Assembly (NCBI GenBank): GCA_039033215.1
Contig: JBCCDA010000014.1
Location: forward strand, 1 to 64,000
DNA length: 64,000 nt
Reading direction: 5' to 3'
Source of the DNA: Thermohalobaculum sp039033215
GTDB lineage: Bacteria > Pseudomonadota > Alphaproteobacteria > Rhodobacterales > Rhodobacteraceae
Below, piece after piece: positions 17,505-25,329 of this stretch. The number at the start of each line of letters is the position of its first letter. The first letter of the stretch is position 1. The notes under the pieces were generated by a model. It was not told where the DNA came from, ran no database searches, and saw only the letters and a list, made by a program, of their open reading frames with translations. The translations under genes and the position numbers were made by a program.

Positions 17505-18407
17505 ATGACGCCGGAGATGGTGCTGGCCGAGCCTGCGCGGGTGCTGTCCCAGGCGCAGCGGGAAAAGTACTTCGAGGACGGTTTCGTCAGCGTCGAGGAG
17601 ATCGTGCCCGCCGACACGTTGTCCGACTTGCAGAGGGTGACTGCCGAGTTCCAGGATCGCAGCCGGGCGGAGACGGTGTCGGGCGATGTCTTCGATATCG
17701 GCCCCGGGCATTCGTCCGACGCCCCGATCCTGCGCCGCCTGAAGAAGCCGGACATCCAGCACGAAACCTACTGGGCCTTCGCGACGGGCCTGATGGCAGA
17801 TGTCGCCGCCGATCTGGTGGGGCCAAACGTGGTCTTCCACCACTCGAAGCTGAACTTCAAATGGTTCGATGCCTCGGACACCGTGAAGTGGCACCAGGAC
17901 ATCCAGTTCTTCCCGCACACCAACTACAACGTGCTGACGATCGGCTGTTACCTCGCCGACACCGATATGACGAACGGGCCGCTGGCGGCCGTGAAAGGCT
18001 CGCACAACCAACCTCTGTTTGATCAGTACGACGCCCAGGGCAACTGGACCGGGATGCTGTCGGACGAGGACGCGGCTGGGGTGGATGCCAGCAAGGTCGA
18101 GTACATGACCGGCAAGGCGGGTTCGATCACCGTGCACAATGCGCGGACACTGCACTATTCGCCGTCGTCGAAGTCGCCGGTGCCGCGGCCTCTGCTGCTC
18201 AACTGCTATACATCGGGCGATGCCAAGCCCTACACGCCGCATCCCGATCCCACGGTGAACGCCTACAAGGTGGTGCGCGGCGAACACGTGAGATGGGCCG
18301 AACATGACCCCCGCCCCTGCCAGATCCCGCCAGACTGGTCCGGCGGGTACACTTCTATATATGCCGCGCAGTCGGGCGAGGATGGGGCGAAAGCCGGGAT
18401 GATGTAG
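17505..18407 (+). CDS. Phytanoyl-CoA dioxygenase (PhyH) family protein
   Basis: The 300-residue Fe(II)/2-oxoglutarate oxygenase has HxD at KWHQD (His130, Asp132) and the third iron ligand in TVHNARTLHYS (His211 or His217). An Arg likely to bind 2-oxoglutarate lies in PVPRPLLL (about 227), and the family segment NGPLAAVKGSH is present. It would hydroxylate a small molecule or acyl substrate in the cytoplasm; the substrate is unknown. The RBS GGGAGG precedes the ATG. It is flanked by two paralogous orphan genes on the opposite strand: divergent from one, convergent with the other (stops 29 bp apart). Confidence 0.88.
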   Translation: MTPEMVLAEPARVLSQAQREKYFEDGFVSVEEIVPADTLSDLQRVTAEFQDRSRAETVSGDVFDIGPGHSSDAPILRRLKKPDIQHETYWAFATGLMADVAADLVGPNVVFHHSKLNFKWFDASDTVKWHQDIQFFPHTNYNVLTIGCYLADTDMTNGPLAAVKGSHNQPLFDQYDAQGNWTGMLSDEDAAGVDASKVEYMTGKAGSITVHNARTLHYSPSSKSPVPRPLLLNCYTSGDAKPYTPHPDPTVNAYKVVRGEHVRWAEHDPRPCQIPPDWSGGYTSIYAAQSGEDGAKAGMM

Positions 18408-18436
18408 TCGATATGACTAAGTGATGGGGTCCTGGC

Positions 18437-19111
18437 TCACGCAGTCTTTCGGCCGAACTTCGCCTTGATCTTCTTGACGATGTCGCCAGGCTTGAACTTC
18501 TTGCCACGCCGGGGCTGGTGGCGATCTGACAATTGGCGGGAAAGCCGGTTAACCGCGGCGGTGTCGTTCTGGGCAACGGCGACGGTCAGGCCGAGGAAGT
18601 CGTCCAACTCGCGATCCAGTTCCATTTCGCGGGCCAACTTTGCAGCGTCGCGTTCGCCAACGGCTCGGAAATAGGCGGCGTATTCCGGGGTATGCGGAAA
18701 CTCGTTGTTCACGAAGGTCACCAGCCGGGTCTTCAGAGAGACCATCATCGCCTTGTAGATCTGTTTCCATTCGGATGACTCGTTCACGGCGTTGACGACA
18801 TAGTCAAAGGGCGACATGTGGTCGATCTTGTCCCTGTCTTCGAAGTTTGGGTCGATCTTAACAATCTTCTTGCGCTGCTTGTCCAACAGCTTTTCGTGGG
18901 CATTCATCACCTTGGTCAGGGTCCCGTTCGAGAACTTGTTCTCCGGTCCCGTGTGGTTGTGGAGAAAACCCCAAAATGCCGATGTCGGATCATCATCAGT
19001 CAGGGTGAAGTCCAGAAGTCGCTGCAGCTTCTTCTTCACCATGACTTTGCGTAGCGCCGCGTAAAGGGCGGTGTCCTTGTTGATCCGGGTGATAACTGTC
19101 ATGTCTACCAT
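18437..19111 (-). CDS. Orphan family protein B (paralogue of the gene at 16663-17340)
   Basis: The 224-residue basic helical protein starts at the ATG at 19111, with GAGGAG 8 nt upstream; an ATG at 19102 is an alternative. It aligns over its whole length with the protein at 16663-17340: LYAALRKVM--KKLQRLLDF, GPENKFSNGT, EFPHTPEYAAYFRA, and RLSRQLSDRHQPRRGKK followed by a Lys-rich tail. It has no recognised domain, signal or membrane segment. The two genes may be an old tandem duplication now separated by the PhyH gene, or a dioxygenase inserted between them. Confidence 0.7.
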   Translation of the reverse strand: MVDMTVITRINKDTALYAALRKVMVKKKLQRLLDFTLTDDDPTSAFWGFLHNHTGPENKFSNGTLTKVMNAHEKLLDKQRKKIVKIDPNFEDRDKIDHMSPFDYVVNAVNESSEWKQIYKAMMVSLKTRLVTFVNNEFPHTPEYAAYFRAVGERDAAKLAREMELDRELDDFLGLTVAVAQNDTAAVNRLSRQLSDRHQPRRGKKFKPGDIVKKIKAKFGRKTA

Positions 19112-19266
19112 GGGTGAGCTCCTCGCTGTGGCGTTCATCTGTGTCGCGTGTTCACCAACTGAGTGGCCGGGCCTGGCAAAAAGGTTCATTGCCGATGGGC
19201 GGTGCAAACTGCGTGACGCGGTGGCGGAGAGCGGATAAGCCTCCCCCGCGATACGGAGGAACAACG

Positions 19267-20004
19267 ATGTTCGATCTGACAGGAAAATCGGCGCTGGTGA
19301 CGGGCGCGTCGGGCGGAATCGGGGCCGAGATCGCGCGGGCGCTCCATGGGGCGGGCGCTCAGGTCGCGCTGCACGGCACACGGACAGGCCCATTGGAAGA
19401 ACTGGCGGCAGAATTGGGTGAGCGCGCGTTCGTCACCCCCGCGAACCTCTCCGATCCCGACGCTGTGACTGCTCTACCCAAACAGGCAACCGAGGCCATG
19501 GGCGGGCTGGATATCCTGGTGAACAACGCCGGGATCACGCGGGACAATCTGTTCATGCGCATGTCGGATGACGAATGGCAGAGCGTCATCGACGTGAACC
19601 TGACGGCGGTCTTCAAGCTCTCGAAAGCCGTGCTGCGCGGCATGATGAAAGCCCGCTGGGGCCGGATCATCGGTATCACCTCGGTCGTAGGCGTGACGGG
19701 CAACCCGGGTCAGGGCAACTACACAGCCGCCAAGGCAGGCATGATCGGGATGTCCAAGAGCCTGGCCATGGAGGTCGCCTCGCGCAATGTGACGGTCAAC
19801 TGTGTGGCGCCAGGCTTCATCGAGACCCCGATGACCGGCAAACTGACCGACGAACAGAAAACCGCCATCTTCGGCCGCATTCCGGCCGGGCGCATGGGCA
19901 CACCGGCCGAGATCGCTGCGGCCACACTCTACCTCGCCAGCCCAGAGGCGGCCTATGTCACCGGGCAGACCCTGCACGTGAACGGCGGCATGGCGATGAT
20001 CTGA
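19267..20004 (+). CDS. fabG: 3-oxoacyl-ACP reductase
   Basis: The 245-residue short-chain dehydrogenase reduces 3-ketoacyl-ACP with NADPH in fatty acid elongation. It has the cofactor motif TGASGGIG (residues 12-19), NNAG, catalytic Ser in GITSVVG, YTAAK (Tyr and Lys) and the C-terminal VTGQTLHVNGGM typical of FabG. The ATG at 19267 follows GGAGGAACAACG. Together with acpP and fabF downstream it supports FabG rather than a general SDR. Confidence 0.95.
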   Translation: MFDLTGKSALVTGASGGIGAEIARALHGAGAQVALHGTRTGPLEELAAELGERAFVTPANLSDPDAVTALPKQATEAMGGLDILVNNAGITRDNLFMRMSDDEWQSVIDVNLTAVFKLSKAVLRGMMKARWGRIIGITSVVGVTGNPGQGNYTAAKAGMIGMSKSLAMEVASRNVTVNCVAPGFIETPMTGKLTDEQKTAIFGRIPAGRMGTPAEIAAATLYLASPEAAYVTGQTLHVNGGMAMI

Positions 20005-20018
20005 TCCGCGGGGCCAGC

Positions 20019-20354
20019 ATGTGGATCCGGACGCTCACGGGCCTGGGTGCGTTGGGCGTCTATGGCTGGCGGGTGCACGACCCAAAGACATCCTACGGTG
20101 TGTTCTTCGACGTCTCGGACTGGTTTACCTCGTTCATTGTCTCCAGTGAGGGAGCCTGGGTTTGGGTGCGCAACGCCATCAACCTGATTCTGATCGACCA
20201 GGCGGACGGGTTCCTTCTGGGCATGGCGTTCTTCGCACTGGTATCCATTCTTCTCTGGCCAGTCCGGGTCTGCGGCCGGGCATGCGTTCGCGGTGTGCAG
20301 CGTATCATAAGACCACGCGCCGCCAGGGAGGGCGCGGACGGAAGCTCACGTTGA
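20019..20354 (+). CDS. Small membrane protein of unknown function
   Basis: The 111-residue protein begins 14 bp after fabG. There is a hydrophobic N-terminal stretch (TGLGALGVYGW), a middle hydrophobic helix (residues 65-85, FLLGMAFFALVSILLW) and a very Arg-rich C-terminus, consistent with a small inner-membrane protein with a positive cytoplasmic tail. The RBS before the ATG at 20019 is weak. A longer frame upstream is only the shadow of fabG. The family is not recognised; moderate doubt remains that it is expressed. Confidence 0.5.
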   Translation: MWIRTLTGLGALGVYGWRVHDPKTSYGVFFDVSDWFTSFIVSSEGAWVWVRNAINLILIDQADGFLLGMAFFALVSILLWPVRVCGRACVRGVQRIIRPRAAREGADGSSR

Positions 20355-20519
20355 CTGCACGCGCCGCGTGTCCAAGGCCGTTAACGCTCGCGGATTCACG
20401 GTTTGCAAATCGACGGACTTGTTGATATCGGAGCGCAGCTTCGCTGGTGGTGGGCGTACTGCCGGGCGGGATAGCGGTGTATCAAGCAGCCAGAGCGCTG
20501 CCACAGATGAGGTGAAGGG

Positions 20520-20759
20520 ATGAGCGATTCAGTAGCAGATCGGGTCAAGAAGATCGTCGTCGAGCACTTGGGTGTCGAAGAAGAAAAAGTCGTCGACAAG
20601 GCCTCGTTCATCGACGATCTCGGCGCCGACAGCCTGGACACGGTCGAGCTTGTGATGGCTTTCGAGGAAGAGTTCGGGATCGAGATCCCCGATGACGCTG
20701 CCGAGAAGATCCAGACCTTCGGGGACGCGGTCAACTTCATCAACGACAACCAGGGCTGA
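20520..20759 (+). CDS. acpP: Acyl carrier protein
   Basis: This 79-residue acidic protein has the phosphopantetheine site GADSLDTVEL (Ser38). The helices on both sides and the length are those of primary-metabolism ACP. It carries growing acyl chains between Fab enzymes in the cytoplasm. It has its own upstream region of 165 bp after the preceding small gene, as expected for a highly expressed gene, and GGTGAAGGG precedes the ATG. Confidence 0.97.
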   Translation: MSDSVADRVKKIVVEHLGVEEEKVVDKASFIDDLGADSLDTVELVMAFEEEFGIEIPDDAAEKIQTFGDAVNFINDNQG

Positions 20760-21001
20760 TCGCCGGCAGCGATCCGCACGATCCGTGGCGGCACTCTTGC
20801 TGGCAGCGGATCCCAAGCGGGGATGTCCCTAGATGCGGACATCCCGACGGCCCGCACATGGTCCATGCCACGCCGTACATCCTTACCGCTGCACCTGACG
20901 ACTGCCGCATGGCAGTGTAGCGTTAACAATTGGCGCGTGACCGGGCGCTGATCCGGCGGTAAACCGGGCACCAAATAAACGTGGGCTTAGGGAGAGAGCA
21001 G

Positions 21002-22276
21002 ATGCGGCGGGTCGTAGTGACCGGAATGGGACTTGTGTCTCCGCTGGCCTGCGGTGTCGAGGAAAGCTGGCGCCGGGCGCTTGCCGGTGAATCGGCAGCC
21101 GGGCCCATCAAGCACTTCGACGCTAGTCAGTTGCCTGCTCAGATCGCCTGCGAGATCCCGCTCGGAGATGGCACCGACGGGACGTTCAACCCCGATGATT
21201 GGGTGCCGGCCAAGGATCGACGCAAGATCGATCGGTTCATCACCTACGCCCTGACCGCTGCCGAGCAGGCCGTCCAGGATGCCGGTTGGCGCCCAAACCC
21301 AGACGATACCGATGCGCTGGAGCGTACCGGCGTGCTCATCGGGTCGGGAGTCGGCGGCATCGAATCCATCGGCGATGCCGCGATCACGCTCAAGGAAAAA
21401 GGTCCGCGCCGGATCTCGCCGTTCTTCATTCCGGGCGCGCTGATCAACCTTTGCTCCGGCCAGGTGAGCATCAAGTACGGCTTCAAGGGGCCGAACCACG
21501 CGGTGGTCACCGCATGTTCGACCGGGGCGCACGCCATCGGCGACGCCGCACGGCTCATCATGCTGGGCGATGCCGACGTGATGCTGGCGGGCGGCGCGGA
21601 AAGCCCGGTCTGCGAGCTGTCCGTCGCCGGCTTCGCTGCGTGCAAGGCGCTTTCGACAGGTTTCAACGACACGCCCGAGAAGGCCTCCCGCCCCTACGAC
21701 CGCGATCGCGACGGGTTCGTCATGGGCGAAGGCGCCGGTGTCGTCGTGTTGGAGGAACTGGAGCACGCGCGTGCCCGCGGCGCGAAGATCTACGGCGAAT
21801 GGCTGGGTTATGGGCTGTCGGGCGATGCCTATCACATCACGTCGCCCTCGCCGGACGGCGACGGCGGCTACCGCTCGATGCGGGCGGCACTGAAGTCGGC
21901 CAAGCTCGACGCGTCGGCGATCGACTATGTGAATGCGCACGGCACATCCACCCCTGTGGGTGACGAGATCGAGCTGCGCGCGGTCGAGAAGCTGCTGGGC
22001 AACGATCCAGGCGGCGTGACGATGTCATCGACAAAATCCTCGACCGGGCATCTTCTGGGGGCCGCGGGCGCGCTGGAGGCCATCTTCTCGATTCTTGCGA
22101 TCCGGGATCAGGTGGCGCCTCCGACGCTGAACCTCGAGAACCCGTCGGTCGAGACGAAACTGGACCTCGCCCCCCTGGTCAAGCAGGAGCGCGAGATCAA
22201 CGTCGCACTTTCGAACAGCTTCGGGTTTGGCGGCACCAATGCCTCGATCATCTTCGGCAAGGCGCCGGAGGCCTGA
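21002..22276 (+). CDS. fabF: 3-oxoacyl-ACP synthase II
   Basis: The 424-residue condensing enzyme has nucleophile Cys172 in VTACSTGAHAIG and His in VNAHGTSTPVGD. It also has the SSTKSSTGHLLGAAG motif with the second His and a C-terminal FGFGGTNAS. It elongates acyl-ACP with malonyl-ACP. The start ATG at 21002 lies after GGGAGAGAGCAG. The 240 bp between acpP and fabF contain no gene. mltG begins 4 bp after its stop. Confidence 0.96.
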   Translation: MRRVVVTGMGLVSPLACGVEESWRRALAGESAAGPIKHFDASQLPAQIACEIPLGDGTDGTFNPDDWVPAKDRRKIDRFITYALTAAEQAVQDAGWRPNPDDTDALERTGVLIGSGVGGIESIGDAAITLKEKGPRRISPFFIPGALINLCSGQVSIKYGFKGPNHAVVTACSTGAHAIGDAARLIMLGDADVMLAGGAESPVCELSVAGFAACKALSTGFNDTPEKASRPYDRDRDGFVMGEGAGVVVLEELEHARARGAKIYGEWLGYGLSGDAYHITSPSPDGDGGYRSMRAALKSAKLDASAIDYVNAHGTSTPVGDEIELRAVEKLLGNDPGGVTMSSTKSSTGHLLGAAGALEAIFSILAIRDQVAPPTLNLENPSVETKLDLAPLVKQEREINVALSNSFGFGGTNASIIFGKAPEA

Positions 22277-22280
22277 GCCC

Positions 22281-23291
22281 ATGCGCAACGTCGCGGCAAA
22301 CGTGTTCACGATCCTGATCGTTCTGGGGTTGTTGCTGGCGGGGTTGATCGGTCTCGGGCGGCAGCAGATCGTCGATCCCGGCCCCCTGACCGAGGAAGTC
22401 GTCGTTCAGGTGCCCCGCGGTGCCTCGGTGCGTGAGATATCGCAGCTTCTGGGTGACGCCGGCGCCCTGCCCGACAGCCCGGTGCTGGGGCTGATCGATG
22501 GACCGGCGCTGTTCCGACTGGCGGCGAGCTACTCCGGCCAGGCCCAGAAGCTCAAGTTCGGTGAGTACGCCATCGCACCGGGCACCTCGGTGGACGACCT
22601 GGTGGCCCTGCTGGCCGCCGGGGCGAACGTACGTCACACCGTGACAATCCCCGAGGGGATGACCGCCGCCATGGCAGTCGACGTGCTGATGGCGGAGGAA
22701 CTGCTGGCGGGGGAAATCACGGAGATGCCGGCCGAAGGCTCGCTCTTTCCCGACACCTGGGCTTTTCAACGTGGGGCAACGCGTCAGTCGGTGATCCAGC
22801 AGATGCAGGCACGGATGAGCCAAGTGCTTGATCAGGCATGGGAAAGCCGGGCCGCAGATCTGCCGCTCGAGTCGAAGGAGGAGATGCTGATCCTCGCCTC
22901 GATCGTCGAGAAGGAAACAACGCCGGCCGAGCATGCCGTTGTCGCCTCGGTGTTCATCAACAGGTTGCGGCGCGGAATGCGGCTGCAGACGGATCCGACC
23001 GTAATCTACGGAATCACGCTGGGGCGGGCACCTTTGGGACGGGGTTTGCGCCGGTCCGAGCTGCGTGAGGCGACGCCCTACAACACATATGTCATCCAAG
23101 GCCTGCCGCCCACGCCCATTGCGAATCCCAGCCGCGCATCGCTGGAGGCCGTCGCCAACCCAGCCGAGACGGACTACCTCTATTTTGTGGCTGACGGCAC
23201 TGGCGGACACGCTTTTGCGCGGACGTTGGACGAGCACAACCGCAACGTGGCGACCTGGCGTCGGATCGAACGCGAGCGTCAGCAAGAGTAG
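22281..23291 (+). CDS. mltG: Endolytic peptidoglycan transglycosylase
   Basis: The 336-residue membrane-anchored enzyme cuts nascent glycan strands and helps set strand length. It has one N-terminal transmembrane helix (about residues 6-26, VFTILIVLGLLLAGLIGLG) and a LysM-like region. The YceG/MltG domain contains LASIVEKET (catalytic Glu), LQTDPTVIYG and YNTYVIQGLPPTPIANPS. It is coupled to fabF (4-bp gap). In this bacterial group mltG commonly borders the GTA cluster. Confidence 0.94.
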   Translation: MRNVAANVFTILIVLGLLLAGLIGLGRQQIVDPGPLTEEVVVQVPRGASVREISQLLGDAGALPDSPVLGLIDGPALFRLAASYSGQAQKLKFGEYAIAPGTSVDDLVALLAAGANVRHTVTIPEGMTAAMAVDVLMAEELLAGEITEMPAEGSLFPDTWAFQRGATRQSVIQQMQARMSQVLDQAWESRAADLPLESKEEMLILASIVEKETTPAEHAVVASVFINRLRRGMRLQTDPTVIYGITLGRAPLGRGLRRSELREATPYNTYVIQGLPPTPIANPSRASLEAVANPAETDYLYFVADGTGGHAFARTLDEHNRNVATWRRIERERQQE

Positions 23292-23426
23292 CAGCAGAAG
23301 ATCGACGCAACACTTCCGCTCTTCCGCGCAACACGCCCGACGATTCCATATCCGGCGCCCAATCCATGTCTGACCGTGAACAAGCCGCGAACGGGTAAAG
23401 GGAGGGTTAACAACCGGGGCCATTTC

Positions 23427-23441
23427 TTAACGACCCGTTAA
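23427..23441. promoter_or_regulatory. Perfect CtrA box upstream of the GTA cluster
   Basis: TTAA-N7-TTAA is present exactly (TTAA 23427-23430, seven bases, TTAA 23438-23441), with extra TTAA half-sites at 23407-23410 and 23457-23460. CtrA is the alphaproteobacterial master regulator and is required for GTA production in Rhodobacter capsulatus. The site lies about 42 bp upstream of a -35 element at 23483. Confidence 0.65.
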
Positions 23442-23482
23442 CACAACCCATTGAAATTAAGGGAATATTTCCGAAAAACCTG

Positions 23483-23511
23483 TTGACGTGGCGCACGCTC
23501 CCAGGTATCCC
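23483..23511 (+). promoter_or_regulatory. Sigma-70-type promoter
   Basis: TTGACG (23483-23488) and TATCCC (23506-23511) are separated by exactly 17 bp. This would start a transcript near 23518, ahead of the putative small RNA and the GTA terminase genes. Confidence 0.55.
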
Positions 23512-23517
23512 TCTGGG

Positions 23518-23608
23518 CACGCTACGAGAAGTGGCTGCGAAACGGGCCTGGCCCGGATCGCGGGGGCAACCCCACACGACAAGGCCGGCCGGGGGGCTGG
23601 CCTTTTTT
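23518..23608 (+). ncRNA. Putative small RNA or attenuated leader of the GTA operon
   Basis: About 90 nt lie between a good promoter and an intrinsic terminator, with no open reading frame of note. Predicted structure by eye: CGGG/CCCG around CCTGG (about 23543-23555), GGGG-GCAA-CCCC (about 23562-23573), then the terminator hairpin AAGGCCGGC/GCTGGCCTT followed by TTTTTT. This is the layout of a free-standing sRNA. As it ends 42 nt before g1, it could instead be a leader at which GTA transcription is attenuated. No known RNA family was recognised. Confidence 0.5.
23581..23608 (+). terminator. Intrinsic terminator upstream of GTA g1
   Basis: AAGGCCGGC (23581-23589) pairs with GCTGGCCTT (23596-23604, one G-T wobble), and the T-run is 23603-23608. 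It stands in front of, not after, the GTA genes, so it ends the short transcript begun at the promoter at 23483-23511, or must be read through for GTA expression. Confidence 0.75.
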
Positions 23609-23650
23609 CGTTCCGGGCAACCGGAGCATCTCAACTGAAAGGCGTCTGCT

Positions 23651-23986
23651 GTGAGAACGACGATCAACTCTGTTGATCGGCGAGGGGACGCGTATTCGAT
23701 CGAACATCTTGAAGACGTATTGATCGAAGCGCGGCGGATCCTTGCCGATACCCGGGCAATCCTGGAACTGGAAATCGAGAAGCTGGACGACGGCGACATC
23801 GATGAAAAGGCCGAGGAGCGCCTGAAAAACCTCAAAACCACGCTCGGCGAAGCGCGGCGGTCGACCACGATGGTCCTCGAACTCGAGGCCAAGCTGTGTG
23901 TCCACGCGCTGTCACTCGGCCCAGCGATAGACCTGGAGGCGGCCCGTGAAGAAATTCTCAGCCGCTTCGCTCGCTACGTTACCTGA
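23651..23986 (+). CDS. GTA g1, small terminase subunit
   Basis: This 111-residue acidic, helical protein with GTG start lies directly upstream of and overlaps the large terminase gene by 41 nt. Its size, heptad-like helices (IEHLEDVLIEARRILADTR; KAEERLKNLKTTLGEARR) and position match RcGTA gene 1, later described as an unusual small terminase that helps load host DNA non-specifically. There is no recognisable HTH, as expected for a GTA lacking site-specific packaging. The start could shift by a few codons. Confidence 0.8.
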   Translation: MRTTINSVDRRGDAYSIEHLEDVLIEARRILADTRAILELEIEKLDDGDIDEKAEERLKNLKTTLGEARRSTTMVLELEAKLCVHALSLGPAIDLEAAREEILSRFARYVT

Positions 23987-25283
23987 GGATCGGCGCGCCG
24001 CGTTCTTCGAGGAGCTTTCAAAGCTTACGGAGAACGCGGTTGTCGCGCTGCCCTATCTCTGGGACGTGTGGGCGAACCCGCTACATCAAATGATTCCGGA
24101 CGGCAACTGGACGACATGGGTCATCCTGGGCGGTCGCGGTGCGGGCAAGACCCGTGCCGGCTCCGAGTGGGTGCGCTCGCGCGTTGAGGGCGCCGGACCG
24201 CTCGACCCCGGGGTCTGCCGGCGCATAGCGCTGGTTGGCGAGACGTTGGACCAGGTACGTGCGGTCATGGTCGAGGGCGATAGCGGGATCCTCGCGTCGA
24301 GCCCGCCTGACCGCCGCCCGAAGTTCGTGGCCTCGAAGAACCGGCTCGAGTGGCCGAACGGTGCAGAGGCGATGCTGATCTCGGCCGTGAACTACGAGGC
24401 CCTGCGTGGCCCGCAGTTCGATGGCGCCTGGTCGGACGAATTGGCCAAGTGGCGCAACGTTCGCGACGCCTGGGACATGCTGCAGTTCACGTTGCGGTTG
24501 GGGTCCGATCCACGGCAGATCGTGACGACGACACCCCGGGATGTGAGCGTGCTGCGCGAGATCCTGGAGATGCCGGGGACTGTGGTCAGCCACGCCGCGA
24601 CCGAAGCGAACGAGATGAACCTCGCACCGGGCTTTGTCGGGCGACTGAGAGCCCAGTACGGCGGCACCTGGATGGGACGTCAGGAGCTGGATGGTGAACT
24701 GATGCGGGCGCGCGAGGGTGCGCTCTGGACCCGCGAGATGATCGAAACGGCACGGGCGCCTGCGCCCGAGCGGCTGGATCGGGTGGTGGTGGCGGTCGAC
24801 CCGCCGGTCACCTCTGGCAAGAAGGCCGATACCTGCGGGATCGTGGTGGCCGGGGTGGACCTCACGCCTGATCAACCGCAGGCCTGGGTGCTGGCCGATC
24901 TGTCCGTGCAAGGCGTCTCGCCTGCGAGCTGGGCACGCTACGCGGCGGCAGCCTATGAAGAATTCGGTGCCGACCGCCTGGTTGCCGAGGTGAACCAGGG
25001 CGGCGACATGGTCGAGAACGTGATCCGTCAGATCGCACCCGAGATCGCCTATCGCGGCGTGCATGCAACGCGCGGAAAGGTGGTGCGGGCCGAGCCGGTT
25101 GCCTCGCTCTACGAACAGGGGCGGGTGCACCACGTCGACACCTTCGAGGCGCTCGAAGACCAGATGTGCAATTTCACCGGCACCGGCAAGAGCCCGGACC
25201 GCCTGGACGCGCTGGTCTGGGCGCTGACCGATCTTGTGCTGAACGCAGACGCGGCGCTCAAACCACGGGTGCGCACGCTCTGA
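23946..25283 (+). CDS. GTA g2, large terminase subunit
   Basis: The 445-residue DNA-packaging motor has Walker A GGRGAGKT (about 62-69), a Walker B-like GAWSDELAKW (about 160) and a C-terminal RNase H-like nuclease domain starting VVVAVDPPVTSG. LVAEVNQGGDMV and SPDRLDALVWALT supply further acidic residues. It starts at GTG 23946 with GGAGG 9 nt upstream, overlapping g1. It fills GTA heads with about headful pieces of host DNA. Confidence 0.93.
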   Translation: MKKFSAASLATLPEDRRAAFFEELSKLTENAVVALPYLWDVWANPLHQMIPDGNWTTWVILGGRGAGKTRAGSEWVRSRVEGAGPLDPGVCRRIALVGETLDQVRAVMVEGDSGILASSPPDRRPKFVASKNRLEWPNGAEAMLISAVNYEALRGPQFDGAWSDELAKWRNVRDAWDMLQFTLRLGSDPRQIVTTTPRDVSVLREILEMPGTVVSHAATEANEMNLAPGFVGRLRAQYGGTWMGRQELDGELMRAREGALWTREMIETARAPAPERLDRVVVAVDPPVTSGKKADTCGIVVAGVDLTPDQPQAWVLADLSVQGVSPASWARYAAAAYEEFGADRLVAEVNQGGDMVENVIRQIAPEIAYRGVHATRGKVVRAEPVASLYEQGRVHHVDTFEALEDQMCNFTGTGKSPDRLDALVWALTDLVLNADAALKPRVRTL

Positions 25284-25329
25284 CACTGTCCCGGCGGGTC
25301 TCCCCGACCGGGCGCAACAGGAGACTGAC

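Noticed and set aside
16663..19111. Toxin-antitoxin interpretation of the paralogue pair
   Set aside because: The proteins are long, similar to each other and on the same strand with a gene between them; nothing resembles a toxin or an antitoxin.
19575..20018. Long in-frame extension of the small membrane gene at 20019 through fabG
   Set aside because: It overlaps fabG in another frame with Arg/His-rich shadow sequence; the internal ATG at 20019 is the first plausible start.
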